Positions 9,101 through 16,395 of a stretch of 64,000 nt of DNA are shown here, in pieces. The notes under the pieces were generated by a model. It had not been told where the DNA came from, did no database searches, and saw nothing but the letters and a program-made list of their open reading frames with translations. The position numbers were made by a program, and so were the translations under genes. Location: positions 1 to 64,000 of the forward strand of contig NZ_CANSMR010000014.1 of the NCBI RefSeq assembly GCF_947648125.1. The letters are read 5' to 3'. Origin of the DNA: an uncultured Bradyrhizobium sp. Its GTDB lineage: Bacteria; Pseudomonadota; Alphaproteobacteria; Rhizobiales; Xanthobacteraceae. Each line of letters begins with the position of its first letter. The first letter of the stretch is position 1.

Positions 9101-11926
9101 GTGTTCTATATCGACAACTCGGCCAGCGCGAGCGCCAACCTCGGCACCCAGGCCAATCCGTACACCTCGATCGCCGCGTTCAACGCGGCGAATTCGGCCG
9201 GCGCAGGCGACTACGTCGTGCTCGAGCACGGCACCGGCAGCTACAGCGAGGCCAACGGCATCCACCTCGGCAACGGCGTCAACCTGATCGGCGGCAGCCA
9301 TACCTTGCAGTTCACCAATCCGGTGACCAACCAGGTGGTCAACGCGAATGTCGGCTCCGGCACCGATCCGGTCATCACGGTGACCGGCGTGGCCAACGGC
9401 ATCGACCTGCTCGGCACCTCGGGCCACACCATTACCGGCGTCAGCATCGATACGTCGGCATCGAGCGGCATCGGCATCAGCGACGACGGCAACAATGTCG
9501 GCACCGTCACGATGTCCGACATCGCGATCAAGACCGCGAGCGGCGCCGGCTTGAGCTTCACCCATGGCGGCACCATCACCGTCACCGGGTCAGCCAACAC
9601 CATCACGTCCACGACCGGCACCGCGCTCGACGTCGAGAACACCAATATCGGCTCGGGCAACATCACCTTCCAGAGCATCTCGTCCACCGGCAGTTCCAAT
9701 AACGCCGGCATCATCCTCAACAATACCGGATCCGCCGGCGGCCTTCATGTCACCGGCACGGGCACCGCTGGCAGTGGCGGCACGATCTCCAGCAAGACTG
9801 GCGCGGACATCGTTTCGGTCGATGCGAACACTCATGTCGTGACCGTGAGCGGTACCGGAGGTACGGGCATCTTCCTGCAAAATACCGTCGACACTCAGCT
9901 CAATCATGTACAGCTGAATGACTTCTCCAACTACGCCATCTTCGGTAACAACGTCACCGGCTTTCAGCTCGCCAACAGCACCATCAACGGGACCAACGGT
10001 AATAACGGCGGCACGACCGTCGGCTCGACCAGTGATCCGGAAGCCAGCGTTCAATTCTACAATCTTCACACCAACGCAGCCGACCCAACCGCCTCCATTA
10101 CTAATTCGAGTATTAGCGGTGGCGCGGCAGGTAACGTCTGGGTTGCCAACACCAACGGCACGCTGAGCCGGCTGGTGATGACCGGCGATACAATCGGTTT
10201 CGACGCGCAGAACGCCGCTCAGAGCCATAATGTGAACATTCAGGCTTACAACAACGGCACCACCCTCAATTTCACGTTCGGCGGTGACGGAGTGGGACAG
10301 GGCAATACGATCACCGGTTCATATGGAACCCTGCTCGACACCGGTGCCGATGCCGGGACCTCGATGGATCTGGTTATTCGGCACGACCACTTTCAGAACG
10401 GCGAGACGCAGGTCACCGGCGGCGGCGGGATCAACATCCGCAGCGGCGGTAGTGGGGCCGCGGCGGCCGTCACATTCGACGTTTCCGACAATTCGATCAG
10501 CGCTGCCCAGGCAGCAGCGTTGTTCCTGGGTATGGATTCGTCCCAGAATGCGTCATCGGGAACCATCGCCGGCAACACCATTACGAACGTCGGAGACAAT
10601 GGCGACGGAATCTTCGTGCGCGAGTCCAACTCGGGCACCCTGACGACACTGATCCAGAACAACACCATCACCGGAGCCAGCAACAGCGGCATCGCGCTGC
10701 AGAACAACTCCGGCAGCGCGACGCTGAACGCCACGCTCTACGGCAACTCGGTGTCGTCCCCGACCTCCGTCGGTCCGTTCGCGGCGCTCGATGTTGAGAA
10801 CGGCGCGACGGCGACCGACACCAGCACGACGAATGTCGTCATCGGCACGGGTAGCGGCGGCACAGGCAGCAAGAATACGCTGAACCATAGCACGCTCTAC
10901 GCCACCGACGTCGAGCTGAGCAACTTCGGTGCCAACACCCATCTGAATCTCTCGAAGAACGGCTCGACGTCGGGCACCCCTGCGGGCGTGATCACCGATG
11001 ACAACACCAGCACCACGGGCGGTATCACCGTCGACACCACGGGCGGCAACGGCACGACGACGCTGGTCAGCACGCTGCCGACGCTGCCCGCTGTGGTCGC
11101 GCCGCTGCTTGCCGAAGCGGGCGGCGTTCAGGCATCGACCCCGAACACGGGAGAGATGCATCTGACGCAGGCCGAGCTCAACTCGGTGGTTTCGGCGGCG
11201 ATCGCCGAATGGGCGAGTGCGGGCGCCAACGCGACGCAGCTCGCCCTCCTGCATGCCGCGACCTTCAGCATCGCCGATCTCGCCGGCCAGATCGTCGGTC
11301 AGGAAGGCGCCTTGCATATCACGATCGACACCGATGCCGCCGGCCACGGCTGGTTCATCGACCCGACCCCATCGGATAATTTCGAGTTCACCCATGCCGT
11401 CAACGCCGCCGGCACTGATCTCCTGACCGATCCGTCGACGGCCGCGGCAGGTCATCTCGATCTGCTGACCACCGTGGTTCACGAACTGGGCCACGTGCTC
11501 GGCCTTCCCGACTCGATTTCGCCATCAGATGCCAACAGCCTGATGTATATCGGCCTCGCCGACGGCGAGCGTCGGCTCCCCACAGCTGCCGATGTCGCCC
11601 AATCCAATGCGGCCCTACAAAAGGCCATGCCGACGCAAGGCACCGCAACCTCGGGTCAGCAGACGACCACTACGCAGACGACCAATACGTCGTCGGTCGA
11701 CCTGCCCATCCGCCACAACTTCGACTTCTCGTCGTTCACGCAGACGCAGTCACAGACCAACACAAGCCATACGGACCTGACTGCGAACACCCAGACCTTG
11801 TCCGATCTGTTCAGCGGACAGTCCAGTGCCGCGACGCCATGGTGGGTCGGCCACGAGACGACCTACGCCGCCATGGGCGGCAACCCGACCGATCATCTCC
11901 AGACTCATCACGATCTGGTGGTTTGA
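6179..11926 (+). CDS. Giant repeat surface protein: cadherin-like and Ig-like repeats, beta-helix region, C-terminal metzincin-like Zn motif
   Basis: The product has 1915 residues and no classical signal peptide. After an N-terminal segment of about 60 residues come two cadherin-like repeats (about 6365-6960) and six Ig-like repeats of 96-98 residues beginning near 6961, 7257, 7548, 7845, 8139 and 8430, each with THF.VSIP, VTALDAFGN, GTVHFTS and SQTITATDT. Another cadherin-like domain (8720-9090) is followed by an N/G/T-rich parallel beta-helix region (about 9095-11000). The C-terminus contains HELGHVLGLPD (residues 1768-1778), a metzincin-type HExxHxxGxxD, and then SLMY as a possible Met-turn. 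It is probably a secreted or surface-attached adhesin/depolymerase. ATG 6179 is chosen because GGAG (6170-6173) lies 5 nt upstream; GTG 6173 would overlap that site. Three tail-collar genes follow. Confidence 0.85.
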   Translation: MTTIPAYTIGGLTRPELQLDSTGHIVLDAAAQAFADTYGLQYLYLGCPPGTLWPPVTDSLSAPVDANSGNNTVIESAVANTLVNITALATSTSGNAVTYSLTGDTSSGGFKIDPNTGVVSVADPTKINYVTSPGHAYTITVQASDGIATSSQSFAIAVTDVAPSTPVDSNAAANKVAEGATAGTPVGITATSTDMNAVTYSLTGDSSGGGFTINATTGVITVADPSKINYATAPGHAYTVTATASDGTLSSSQTFTIDVTLGAATHFTVSIPANGAAGTPGTVTVTALDALNHVVTNYTGTVHFTSTDGHAALPADVTLTNGTGSFSETLDTAGSQTITATDTADSAVKGTSNPEIVTPGVATHYSVSLPANGTAGTPGSAIVTALDAFNNVATSYSGIVHFTSSDGSAVLPADMTLTNGTGSFNETFKTAGSQTITAIDTVSAINGTSNTETVAGGAATHLVVSIPASGAAGTPGSVIVTALDAFGNVATGYSGTVHFTSSDGHAVLPADVTLTNGTGSFSETFETVGSQTIIATDTASPGITGTSNTETVTAGPVTHFSISIPGSSSAGIAGSGTVTALDAFGNVVTGYTGTVHFTSTDSHAVLPANMTLTNGTATFSETLDTAGSQTITATDTVTSTITGTSNVETVTAAAITHFAVSIPTGGSAGTAGSGTVTALDAFGNVVTGYAGTVHFTSTDSHAVLPANMTLTNGTATFSETLDTAGSQTITATDTVSAIAGTSNAENVAPGPATHFAVSIPANGATGAAGSVTVTALDAFGNVATGYTGAVHFTSSDGSAVLPANMTLTNGIGTFSETFETTGNQTITATDTVNTAITGTSNSETVTVPDLPPTATVPADSSVGTAFSHTNLAISGLSITDVSATGNDIATISSSHGGLTFDTAGLASFTNNGSHTVTLTGTVAQINTALATLTYNSDAGFTGSDTISLNVADNNGSAGPLSSGPQSFHIGVVPHVFYIDNSASASANLGTQANPYTSIAAFNAANSAGAGDYVVLEHGTGSYSEANGIHLGNGVNLIGGSHTLQFTNPVTNQVVNANVGSGTDPVITVTGVANGIDLLGTSGHTITGVSIDTSASSGIGISDDGNNVGTVTMSDIAIKTASGAGLSFTHGGTITVTGSANTITSTTGTALDVENTNIGSGNITFQSISSTGSSNNAGIILNNTGSAGGLHVTGTGTAGSGGTISSKTGADIVSVDANTHVVTVSGTGGTGIFLQNTVDTQLNHVQLNDFSNYAIFGNNVTGFQLANSTINGTNGNNGGTTVGSTSDPEASVQFYNLHTNAADPTASITNSSISGGAAGNVWVANTNGTLSRLVMTGDTIGFDAQNAAQSHNVNIQAYNNGTTLNFTFGGDGVGQGNTITGSYGTLLDTGADAGTSMDLVIRHDHFQNGETQVTGGGGINIRSGGSGAAAAVTFDVSDNSISAAQAAALFLGMDSSQNASSGTIAGNTITNVGDNGDGIFVRESNSGTLTTLIQNNTITGASNSGIALQNNSGSATLNATLYGNSVSSPTSVGPFAALDVENGATATDTSTTNVVIGTGSGGTGSKNTLNHSTLYATDVELSNFGANTHLNLSKNGSTSGTPAGVITDDNTSTTGGITVDTTGGNGTTTLVSTLPTLPAVVAPLLAEAGGVQASTPNTGEMHLTQAELNSVVSAAIAEWASAGANATQLALLHAATFSIADLAGQIVGQEGALHITIDTDAAGHGWFIDPTPSDNFEFTHAVNAAGTDLLTDPSTAAAGHLDLLTTVVHELGHVLGLPDSISPSDANSLMYIGLADGERRLPTAADVAQSNAALQKAMPTQGTATSGQQTTTTQTTNTSSVDLPIRHNFDFSSFTQTQSQTNTSHTDLTANTQTLSDLFSGQSSAATPWWVGHETTYAAMGGNPTDHLQTHHDLVV
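7922..8091 (+). repeat. Copy 1 of a near-identical direct repeat (Ig-like repeat 4)
   Basis: About 170 bp here recurs 294 bp downstream (8216-8385) with apparently one mismatch (ACC versus GCC in the GY(T/A)GT codons). The other Ig-like repeats of the same protein have diverged much more at DNA level, so these two copies look recently duplicated or homogenised by gene conversion. Confidence 0.85.
8216..8385 (+). repeat. Copy 2 of the near-identical direct repeat (Ig-like repeat 5)
   Basis: The partner of 7922-8091, offset by 294 bp (98 codons, one full Ig-like unit). An in-frame deletion or duplication by recombination between the copies would remove or add exactly one domain. Confidence 0.85.
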
Positions 11927-11949
11927 TCGAACATCGCGACAGCCTGAGC

Positions 11950-11982
11950 AACGCCTGCTGGAACGTTCCGGCAGGCGTTTCG
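11950..11982 (+). terminator. Probable intrinsic terminator after the giant repeat protein
   Basis: The inverted repeat AACGCCTGC (11950-11958) / GCAGGCGTT (11971-11979) encloses a further small palindrome (GGAACGTTCC) and is followed by TTTC. It lies 24 bp after the stop codon. Confidence 0.65.
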
Positions 11983-12098
11983 ATTCGGTCGGGCCGCATT
12001 TTGCGGCAATCGTCGTCGCGAAGCGCCACGTCATCGCAACGACATCCGCGCGTCATGCGTTCGAACAAAAAATCACAAAACTCGGACAATCGTTGAGG

Positions 12099-12113
12099 TT
12101 GCACTTGGTGCAA
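12099..12113. promoter_or_regulatory. Perfect dyad TTGCAC-TTG-GTGCAA upstream of the tail-collar genes
   Basis: Two 6-bp perfect arms with a 3-bp spacer lie about 97 bp before the first collar gene, in a locally AT-richer stretch. The size suits a dimeric repressor or activator operator. The cognate protein is not known. Confidence 0.35.
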
Positions 12114-12209
12114 AACACGCTATCGTGCGCTCGTCGTTGCGCGACCGCATTTGCTTTGCATTTTCATTAATTGAGTTACTGACGAGACGGATCGTCTGAC
12201 GGAGGATCG

Positions 12210-12707
12210 ATGTCCCAACCGTTTCTCTCTGAGATCAGGATGATGTCGTTCAACTTCCCGCCGAAAGGCTGGGCTTTTTGCAATGGACAGCTGCTGCCGA
12301 TCAATCAGAACCAGGCGCTATTCGCATTGCTCGGCACGATCTATGGCGGCAATGGCCAGACGACCTTCGCGCTGCCCAACCTGCAGGGAAAAGTGCCGCT
12401 GCATGCGGGCTCGGGCTTCACGATCGGGCAAACCGGCGGTGAAGCGTCTCACACGCTGTCGATCGCCGAGATGCCGCAGCATCCGCATGTTTTTCAGGGC
12501 ACGACCAACGCCGCCGACAACGTCGCGGTCACCAACAATCTGATGGCGACGTCGGCCAATCTCTACACTGCTCCCGCCAATTTGACGACGCTGGTCCCGA
12601 GCACTGTCGGCAATGCCGGCGGCTCGCAGCCGCACGAGAACATGCAGCCCTATCTCACGCTGAGCTTCTGCATCGCATTGCAGGGCATCTTCCCCTCCCG
12701 GAACTGA
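12210..12707 (+). CDS. Phage tail-collar domain protein (COG4675, microcystin-dependent-protein-like), copy 1
   Basis: The 165-residue product begins SEIRMMSFNFPPKGWAFCNG, carries LPINQNQALFALLGTIYGG and FALPNLQG (the Tail Collar fold), then IGQTGG and HPH, and ends GGSQPHENMQPYLTLSFCIA with the terminal FPSRN. This is the whole-length architecture of the MdpB family (COG4675), whose function is unknown but which is related to the collar region of phage tail fibres. A GGAGG site at 12201-12205 precedes the ATG. It heads a tight run of three paralogues and a GNAT gene (gaps of 12, 9 and 7 bp), a probable operon. Confidence 0.9.
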   Translation: MSQPFLSEIRMMSFNFPPKGWAFCNGQLLPINQNQALFALLGTIYGGNGQTTFALPNLQGKVPLHAGSGFTIGQTGGEASHTLSIAEMPQHPHVFQGTTNAADNVAVTNNLMATSANLYTAPANLTTLVPSTVGNAGGSQPHENMQPYLTLSFCIALQGIFPSRN

Positions 12708-12719
12708 AGGACGCGCGCC

Positions 12720-13223
12720 ATGGGCCAGCCTTACGTTGGCGAGATCCGGATGTTCGCCGGCAATTTTGCGCCGGCCGGCTGGATGCTCTGCCAGGGACAG
12801 ATCCTGCCGATCGACCAGTACAGCACCCTGTACAATCTGATCGGGACCACCTATGGCGGTGACGGCCAGCAGACATTCGCGCTGCCGAACTTGCAGGGTC
12901 GGCTGCCGCTGCACCAGACCAGCGGCTTCGTCATCGGGCAGACCGGGGGCTCCGAACAGGTGACACTGATCACCCAGCAACTGCCCATCCACAACCACCC
13001 GATGGCTGCGTCCCTGAACAATGCGACCGGCAACACGATGACCGGCAATGTCGTGGGCGCGGTGGGAGCGACCCAGATCTACCGCGAGGTCGCGGCCGCC
13101 TCGCCGATGGCGAGCCAGGCGTGCTCGTTGGTCGGCGGCAGCCAGCCGCACGACAACATGCAACCCTACCTCTGCTACAACTTCATCATTTCACTGTTCG
13201 GCGTTTACCCGAGCCAGAACTAG
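12720..13223 (+). CDS. Phage tail-collar domain protein (COG4675), copy 2
   Basis: A 167-residue paralogue of the preceding gene with the same landmarks: GWMLCQGQILPIDQ, YGGDGQQTFALPNLQG, IGQTGG, HNH and GGSQPHDNMQPYL, ending in YPSQN. It differs mostly in the middle variable segment (about residues 95-140), the part that would be exposed if the domain trimerises like a fibre tip. It begins 12 bp after copy 1 and is probably cotranscribed. Confidence 0.9.
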   Translation: MGQPYVGEIRMFAGNFAPAGWMLCQGQILPIDQYSTLYNLIGTTYGGDGQQTFALPNLQGRLPLHQTSGFVIGQTGGSEQVTLITQQLPIHNHPMAASLNNATGNTMTGNVVGAVGATQIYREVAAASPMASQACSLVGGSQPHDNMQPYLCYNFIISLFGVYPSQN

Positions 13224-13232
13224 GACGGGACC

Positions 13233-13760
13233 ATGTCTGATCAATTCCTGGCCGAGATCCGCATTTTTCCGTTCGACTTCGCGCCGTTGGGGTGGGCCGT
13301 CTGCAACGGCCAACTCATGCCGATCTCGCAGAACGCCGCACTTTTCTCCCTGCTCGGCACCTATTATGGCGGCGACGGCAAGAGCACCTTTGCGCTGCCA
13401 AACCTGCAAGGCAGCGCGCCGATGCAGCAGGGGCAGAGCTCCTCCGGCACCTTCTACGACATTGGCCAATCCGCCGGCACGACGACCGTGACTCTGCTGC
13501 AAAGCCAGATGCCCCAGCACAACCACGGGGTCCTGGGCAATATCAATCAGTCGGAGCTCGCCACGCCCAGTCCGGCACGATCCCTTGCACGCGCAAACCC
13601 GGGGCAAGCCTACACGGCGACGCTGACCAACGTTTCGCCGTTCTCGGCGACCAGTTCGATTCTGCCGAACGGCGGCAGCCAGCCCCACAACAACCTGATG
13701 CCCTATCTCACGTTGAATTTCTGCATCGCGTTGCAGGGCATCTTCCCGCCGCGCAGTTGA
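13233..13760 (+). CDS. Phage tail-collar domain protein (COG4675), copy 3
   Basis: The 175-residue third paralogue has GWAVCNGQLMPISQ, YGGDGKSTFALPNLQG, IGQSAG, QHNHG and GGSQPHNNLMPYLTL, ending FPPRS. A GGGACC stretch precedes the ATG and the gap to copy 2 is 9 bp. As in the others, the conserved N-terminal collar and C-terminal GGSQPH block flank a variable middle. A structural appendage subunit is more likely than an enzyme, but no function is proven for the family. Confidence 0.9.
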   Translation: MSDQFLAEIRIFPFDFAPLGWAVCNGQLMPISQNAALFSLLGTYYGGDGKSTFALPNLQGSAPMQQGQSSSGTFYDIGQSAGTTTVTLLQSQMPQHNHGVLGNINQSELATPSPARSLARANPGQAYTATLTNVSPFSATSSILPNGGSQPHNNLMPYLTLNFCIALQGIFPPRS

Positions 13761-13767
13761 ACCTGCC

Positions 13768-14328
13768 ATGGCGGATGGTTTGAGCACCGATACGGCTGCC
13801 GCGGCGTTCGGATGGACGCGCGCCGCGGATGCCGGCCTGAGCTTCCGTCGTATCGCTGATGCCGATTTGCCCTTCCTGTCGCGGCTCTATGCTTCGACGC
13901 GCACCGATGAACTGGCGGTGACCCCGTGGAGCGCGGAGCAGAAGGCCGCTTTCCTGGCGATGCAGTTCCAGGCACAGCATGCGCATTACCAGCAGCACTA
14001 TCCGACGGCCGACTGGCTGGTGACGATGCGTGGTGGAGAGGATATCGGCCGCCTCTATGTCGACCGCTGGCCGAGCGAGCATTGCGTCATCGATATCGCC
14101 TTCCTGCCCGAACATCGCGGATCCGGTCTCGGCGGCGCGCTGATGCGCGACCTGCTCGACGAGGCCGCCGGCGCAGGCAAGGCAATGTCAATCCATGTCG
14201 AGAAGTTCAATCCGGCGATGCGGCTCTACCGCCGGCTCGGATTCGTCACCGAGGAAGACAAGGGCGTCTACGACCTGATGCGCTGGCGCCGGACTGCAGC
14301 TTCCGGCCATCAGGTGAAGACCGCCTGA
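13768..14328 (+). CDS. GNAT-family N-acetyltransferase
   Basis: The 186-residue protein has the GNAT acetyl-CoA-binding motif A as EHRGSGLGGALMRDLL and motif B as NPAMRLYRRLGF, preceded by the beta-strand VIDIAFLP. It would transfer an acetyl group from acetyl-CoA to an amine acceptor. It starts 7 bp after the third tail-collar gene and so belongs to that operon, which suggests that a collar or repeat protein (or the glycan it binds) is the substrate; that is inference. Its 3' end overlaps the 3' end of the convergent gene by 19 bp. Confidence 0.88.
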   Translation: MADGLSTDTAAAAFGWTRAADAGLSFRRIADADLPFLSRLYASTRTDELAVTPWSAEQKAAFLAMQFQAQHAHYQQHYPTADWLVTMRGGEDIGRLYVDRWPSEHCVIDIAFLPEHRGSGLGGALMRDLLDEAAGAGKAMSIHVEKFNPAMRLYRRLGFVTEEDKGVYDLMRWRRTAASGHQVKTA

Positions 14329-14612
14329 TAGCCGTTGCCATCGCCGAGCGGGCCGATCGGAACCAGGAAGATCTCGATCACGCCGAGCGCCGGATGCCGC
14401 ACCGGATAAATCGCCTGCGGCAACCACGCCCCCTTCGGCCCCGCAAACAACAGCGAGAATGCACCGCCCGGCCGACCGCTGTTGCCTGCGAACTCGACCT
14501 TGGCAAGTTTCAGCGTCACGGCGTGCTCCGCCGTCTGCATCTCGAACTCCGCGTCCTGATACGGCGTGAAGTCGTCACTATGCAGTTTCGCCAGATCGAC
14601 GGTGGATGTCAT
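14310..14612 (-). CDS. DUF6916-like small protein associated with tail-collar genes
   Basis: The 100-residue product contains FSLLFAGPKGAWLPQAIYPV, RHPALGVIEIFLVPIGP and a C-terminal YQAVF, a pattern I recognise from DUF6916 proteins that sit beside COG4675 genes. It has no signal peptide or membrane segment. The ATG at 14612 is preceded by AGGGA at 7 nt; the open frame extends to 14666 but without a better site. The gene converges on the GNAT gene with a 19-bp overlap. The function is unknown. Confidence 0.7.
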   Translation of the reverse strand: MTSTVDLAKLHSDDFTPYQDAEFEMQTAEHAVTLKLAKVEFAGNSGRPGGAFSLLFAGPKGAWLPQAIYPVRHPALGVIEIFLVPIGPLGDGNGYQAVFT

Positions 14613-14704
14613 GCGCACGTCCCTGTTGCTATCGAGGTGTAACACACGCGGCAATGTCGCCGTCAAGATTTCTGCCAGTCACCCACGGCCCGAACCGAAG
14701 CTTT

Positions 14705-14734
14705 CCGTCATTCCGGGGCTCCGGGGAATGACGG
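14705..14734. repeat. Minimal REP-like hairpin (type A arms only)
   Basis: The arms CCGTCATTCC and GGAATGACGG flank about 10 bp. It carries the same outer arms as the 823-953 element but lacks the internal part, so it looks like a collapsed copy. Confidence 0.7.
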
Positions 14735-14892
14735 GTGGATGGAGCCGTGCCCCCTCCTGCCGCGCCGGCTTTCCCTGCGCCCTCTGCTCAAGCGGAGGGC
14801 AAGTAAACGCAAGACTCGGGTGCAGCGCGCCGCGAAACTGCGGATGCATGACTTACAAGCCGCGCAACGAACTCGCTAGCGCAGCGCGACCT

Positions 14893-15000
14893 GGGACCCA
14901 TAACCACCGATGCCAATTGCTTAGCCAGCGCTGGGGCCACAGCTCACTTCAACGACACGACCCTGTGGTTATGGGTCCCTGCTTTCGCAGGGACGACAGC
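14893..15000. repeat. Palindromic element (type D, GGGACCCATAACCAC arms)
   Basis: Exact 15-bp arms GGGACCCATAACCAC (14893-14907) and GTGGTTATGGGTCCC (14965-14979), then CTGCTTTCGCAGGGACGACA. A relative lies at 25697-25862 with CCTGCGAAAGCAGGGACC on the other side. It is non-coding. Confidence 0.8.
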
Positions 15001-15124
15001 GGAATGGGCGGCGCGACCGTACCAAACCACCGGCAGGAGCCCTGATGACGGCCTCGATTTCCTCCGCTAACCTCCCCGCAAAGGGCCGCCGGCAAGGCGG
15101 GCCATCTTGAGGGAGGATAGCCGC

Positions 15125-16279
15125 GTGCATCGAGGCCGTGTCGTATTCGGTGCCATGGACGAGGTCGTGTTCGGGCGGCCCGCCCGTGAGGCTGTGGTCG
15201 AGCAACTGGACCGGCTGGGCGCCCAGCGCGCCTTCCTGATGGTGTCGGGTACGCTGAACCGCGAAACCGACGAGATCGAGAAAGTCCGCCAGGCGCTCGG
15301 CGCCCGCTGCGTCGGCACCTTCGACCAGATGCCGGCGCACACGCCGCGCGCCGCGGTCATCGCGGCGGCGCAACAGGCGCGCGATGCGAAGGCCGATCTG
15401 ATCGTCACCATCGGCGGCGGTTCGATCACCGACGGCGCCAAGGCGGTGCAGCTCTGCCTCGCCAACAACGTCATGACATCCGACGGCATCGACACGATCC
15501 GCACCCGCGGCGGCGTCTCGCCCAAGATGAATCCTCCCACCGTGCGCCAGATCAGCGTGCCGACCACGATCGCCGGCGGCGAGTTCTCGTCGATCGCAGG
15601 CGTCACCAACGAGGCCAAGCGGCAGAAGGAGATGCTGCGCCACCCCCTGGTGATGCCGCGCGCCACCATCCTCGATCCGGACCTGTCGGTGCACACGCCG
15701 GACTGGCTGTTCCTGTCGACCGGCATCCGCGCGGTCGATCATTGCGTCGAGGGCATCTGCTCGCGCGAGGCGCATCCCTACGGCGATGCGCAGGCGCTGA
15801 AGGGGCTGGAGATGCTCGCGCAGGGCCTGCCGCGGGTGAAGGCCAACCCGAAGGACATCTCGGCGCGGATGGATTGCCAGATCGGCACCTGGCTCTCGAC
15901 CGGCCCGCTCGCCTCCGGCGTACCGATGGGCGCGAGCCACGGCATCGGCTACGTGCTCGGCGCCGAGTTCGACGTGCCGCACGGCTACACGTCGTGCGTG
16001 ATGCTGCCTGCGGTGATGCGCTGGAACAAGCGCGACAATGGCGACCGGCAGGCGCTGGTGGCAGCCGCGATGGGCCATCCGGGCGCGGACGCCGGCGACC
16101 TGCTCGACCGCTTCATCCGCGACCTCGGCATGCCGCGCAGCCTGGCGGAGGTCCGCGTTGGCCCTGAGCATTTCGACCGCATCGCGGCGGGTGCGATGCG
16201 CACGCCCTGGGTGCCGCGCAATCCGCGCAAGATCGACGGGCCATCCCAGGTCCGCGAGATTCTGGTGATGGCCGCTTAA
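15125..16279 (+). CDS. Iron-containing alcohol dehydrogenase / maleylacetate-reductase-like enzyme
   Basis: The 384-residue protein has the family nucleotide-binding motif TIGGGSITDGAK near residues 95-106. Its metal-binding region includes RAVDHCVEGICSREAHPYGDAQ and the downstream His of ASHGIGYVLGAEFDVPHGYT. It would oxidise or reduce an alcohol/aldehyde or maleylacetate-type substrate with NAD(P)H. I start it at GTG 15125 because GAGGGAGGAT (15109-15118) is an ideal ribosome-binding site; a TTG at 15107 overlaps that site. An acyl-CoA ligase gene follows 116 bp later, separated by a small repeat, so a shared catabolic role is plausible. Confidence 0.88.
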   Translation: MHRGRVVFGAMDEVVFGRPAREAVVEQLDRLGAQRAFLMVSGTLNRETDEIEKVRQALGARCVGTFDQMPAHTPRAAVIAAAQQARDAKADLIVTIGGGSITDGAKAVQLCLANNVMTSDGIDTIRTRGGVSPKMNPPTVRQISVPTTIAGGEFSSIAGVTNEAKRQKEMLRHPLVMPRATILDPDLSVHTPDWLFLSTGIRAVDHCVEGICSREAHPYGDAQALKGLEMLAQGLPRVKANPKDISARMDCQIGTWLSTGPLASGVPMGASHGIGYVLGAEFDVPHGYTSCVMLPAVMRWNKRDNGDRQALVAAAMGHPGADAGDLLDRFIRDLGMPRSLAEVRVGPEHFDRIAAGAMRTPWVPRNPRKIDGPSQVREILVMAA

Positions 16280-16280
16280 A

Positions 16281-16350
16281 GCATGATCCGGAAAAGTGCG
16301 AAGCGGTCTTCCCTCGCGACAAACGCGAAGCGTTTGCGCGGAGATCATGC
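16281..16350. repeat. GCATGATCCGGAAAAG-type palindromic element
   Basis: It begins GCATGATCCGGAAAAGTGCG and ends GCGCGGAGATCATGC, so the ends pair (GCATGATC / GATCATGC), with an inner palindrome AACGCGAAGCGTT. It resembles the element at 55954-55999. It lies directly after the dehydrogenase stop codon. Confidence 0.75.
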
Positions 16351-16395
16351 TCAAACGAGAAGCAAAGCAAAGACTGAGGGGAGATCTGACCTTCG

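Larger units (their letters stand above)
14613..15124. other. Gene-free region with two palindromic elements
   Basis: About 510 bp between the DUF6916-like gene and the alcohol dehydrogenase. It contains a short CCGTCATTCC...GGAATGACGG hairpin (14705-14734) and the larger element at 14893-15000. No coding frame with plausible codon use was seen. Confidence 0.6.

Noticed and set aside
12210..13760. Prophage remnant explaining the tail-collar proteins
   Set aside because: No integrase, capsid, terminase, tape-measure, baseplate or lysis gene and no attachment-site repeat around them; the proteins are whole-length COG4675, not truncated fibre genes.
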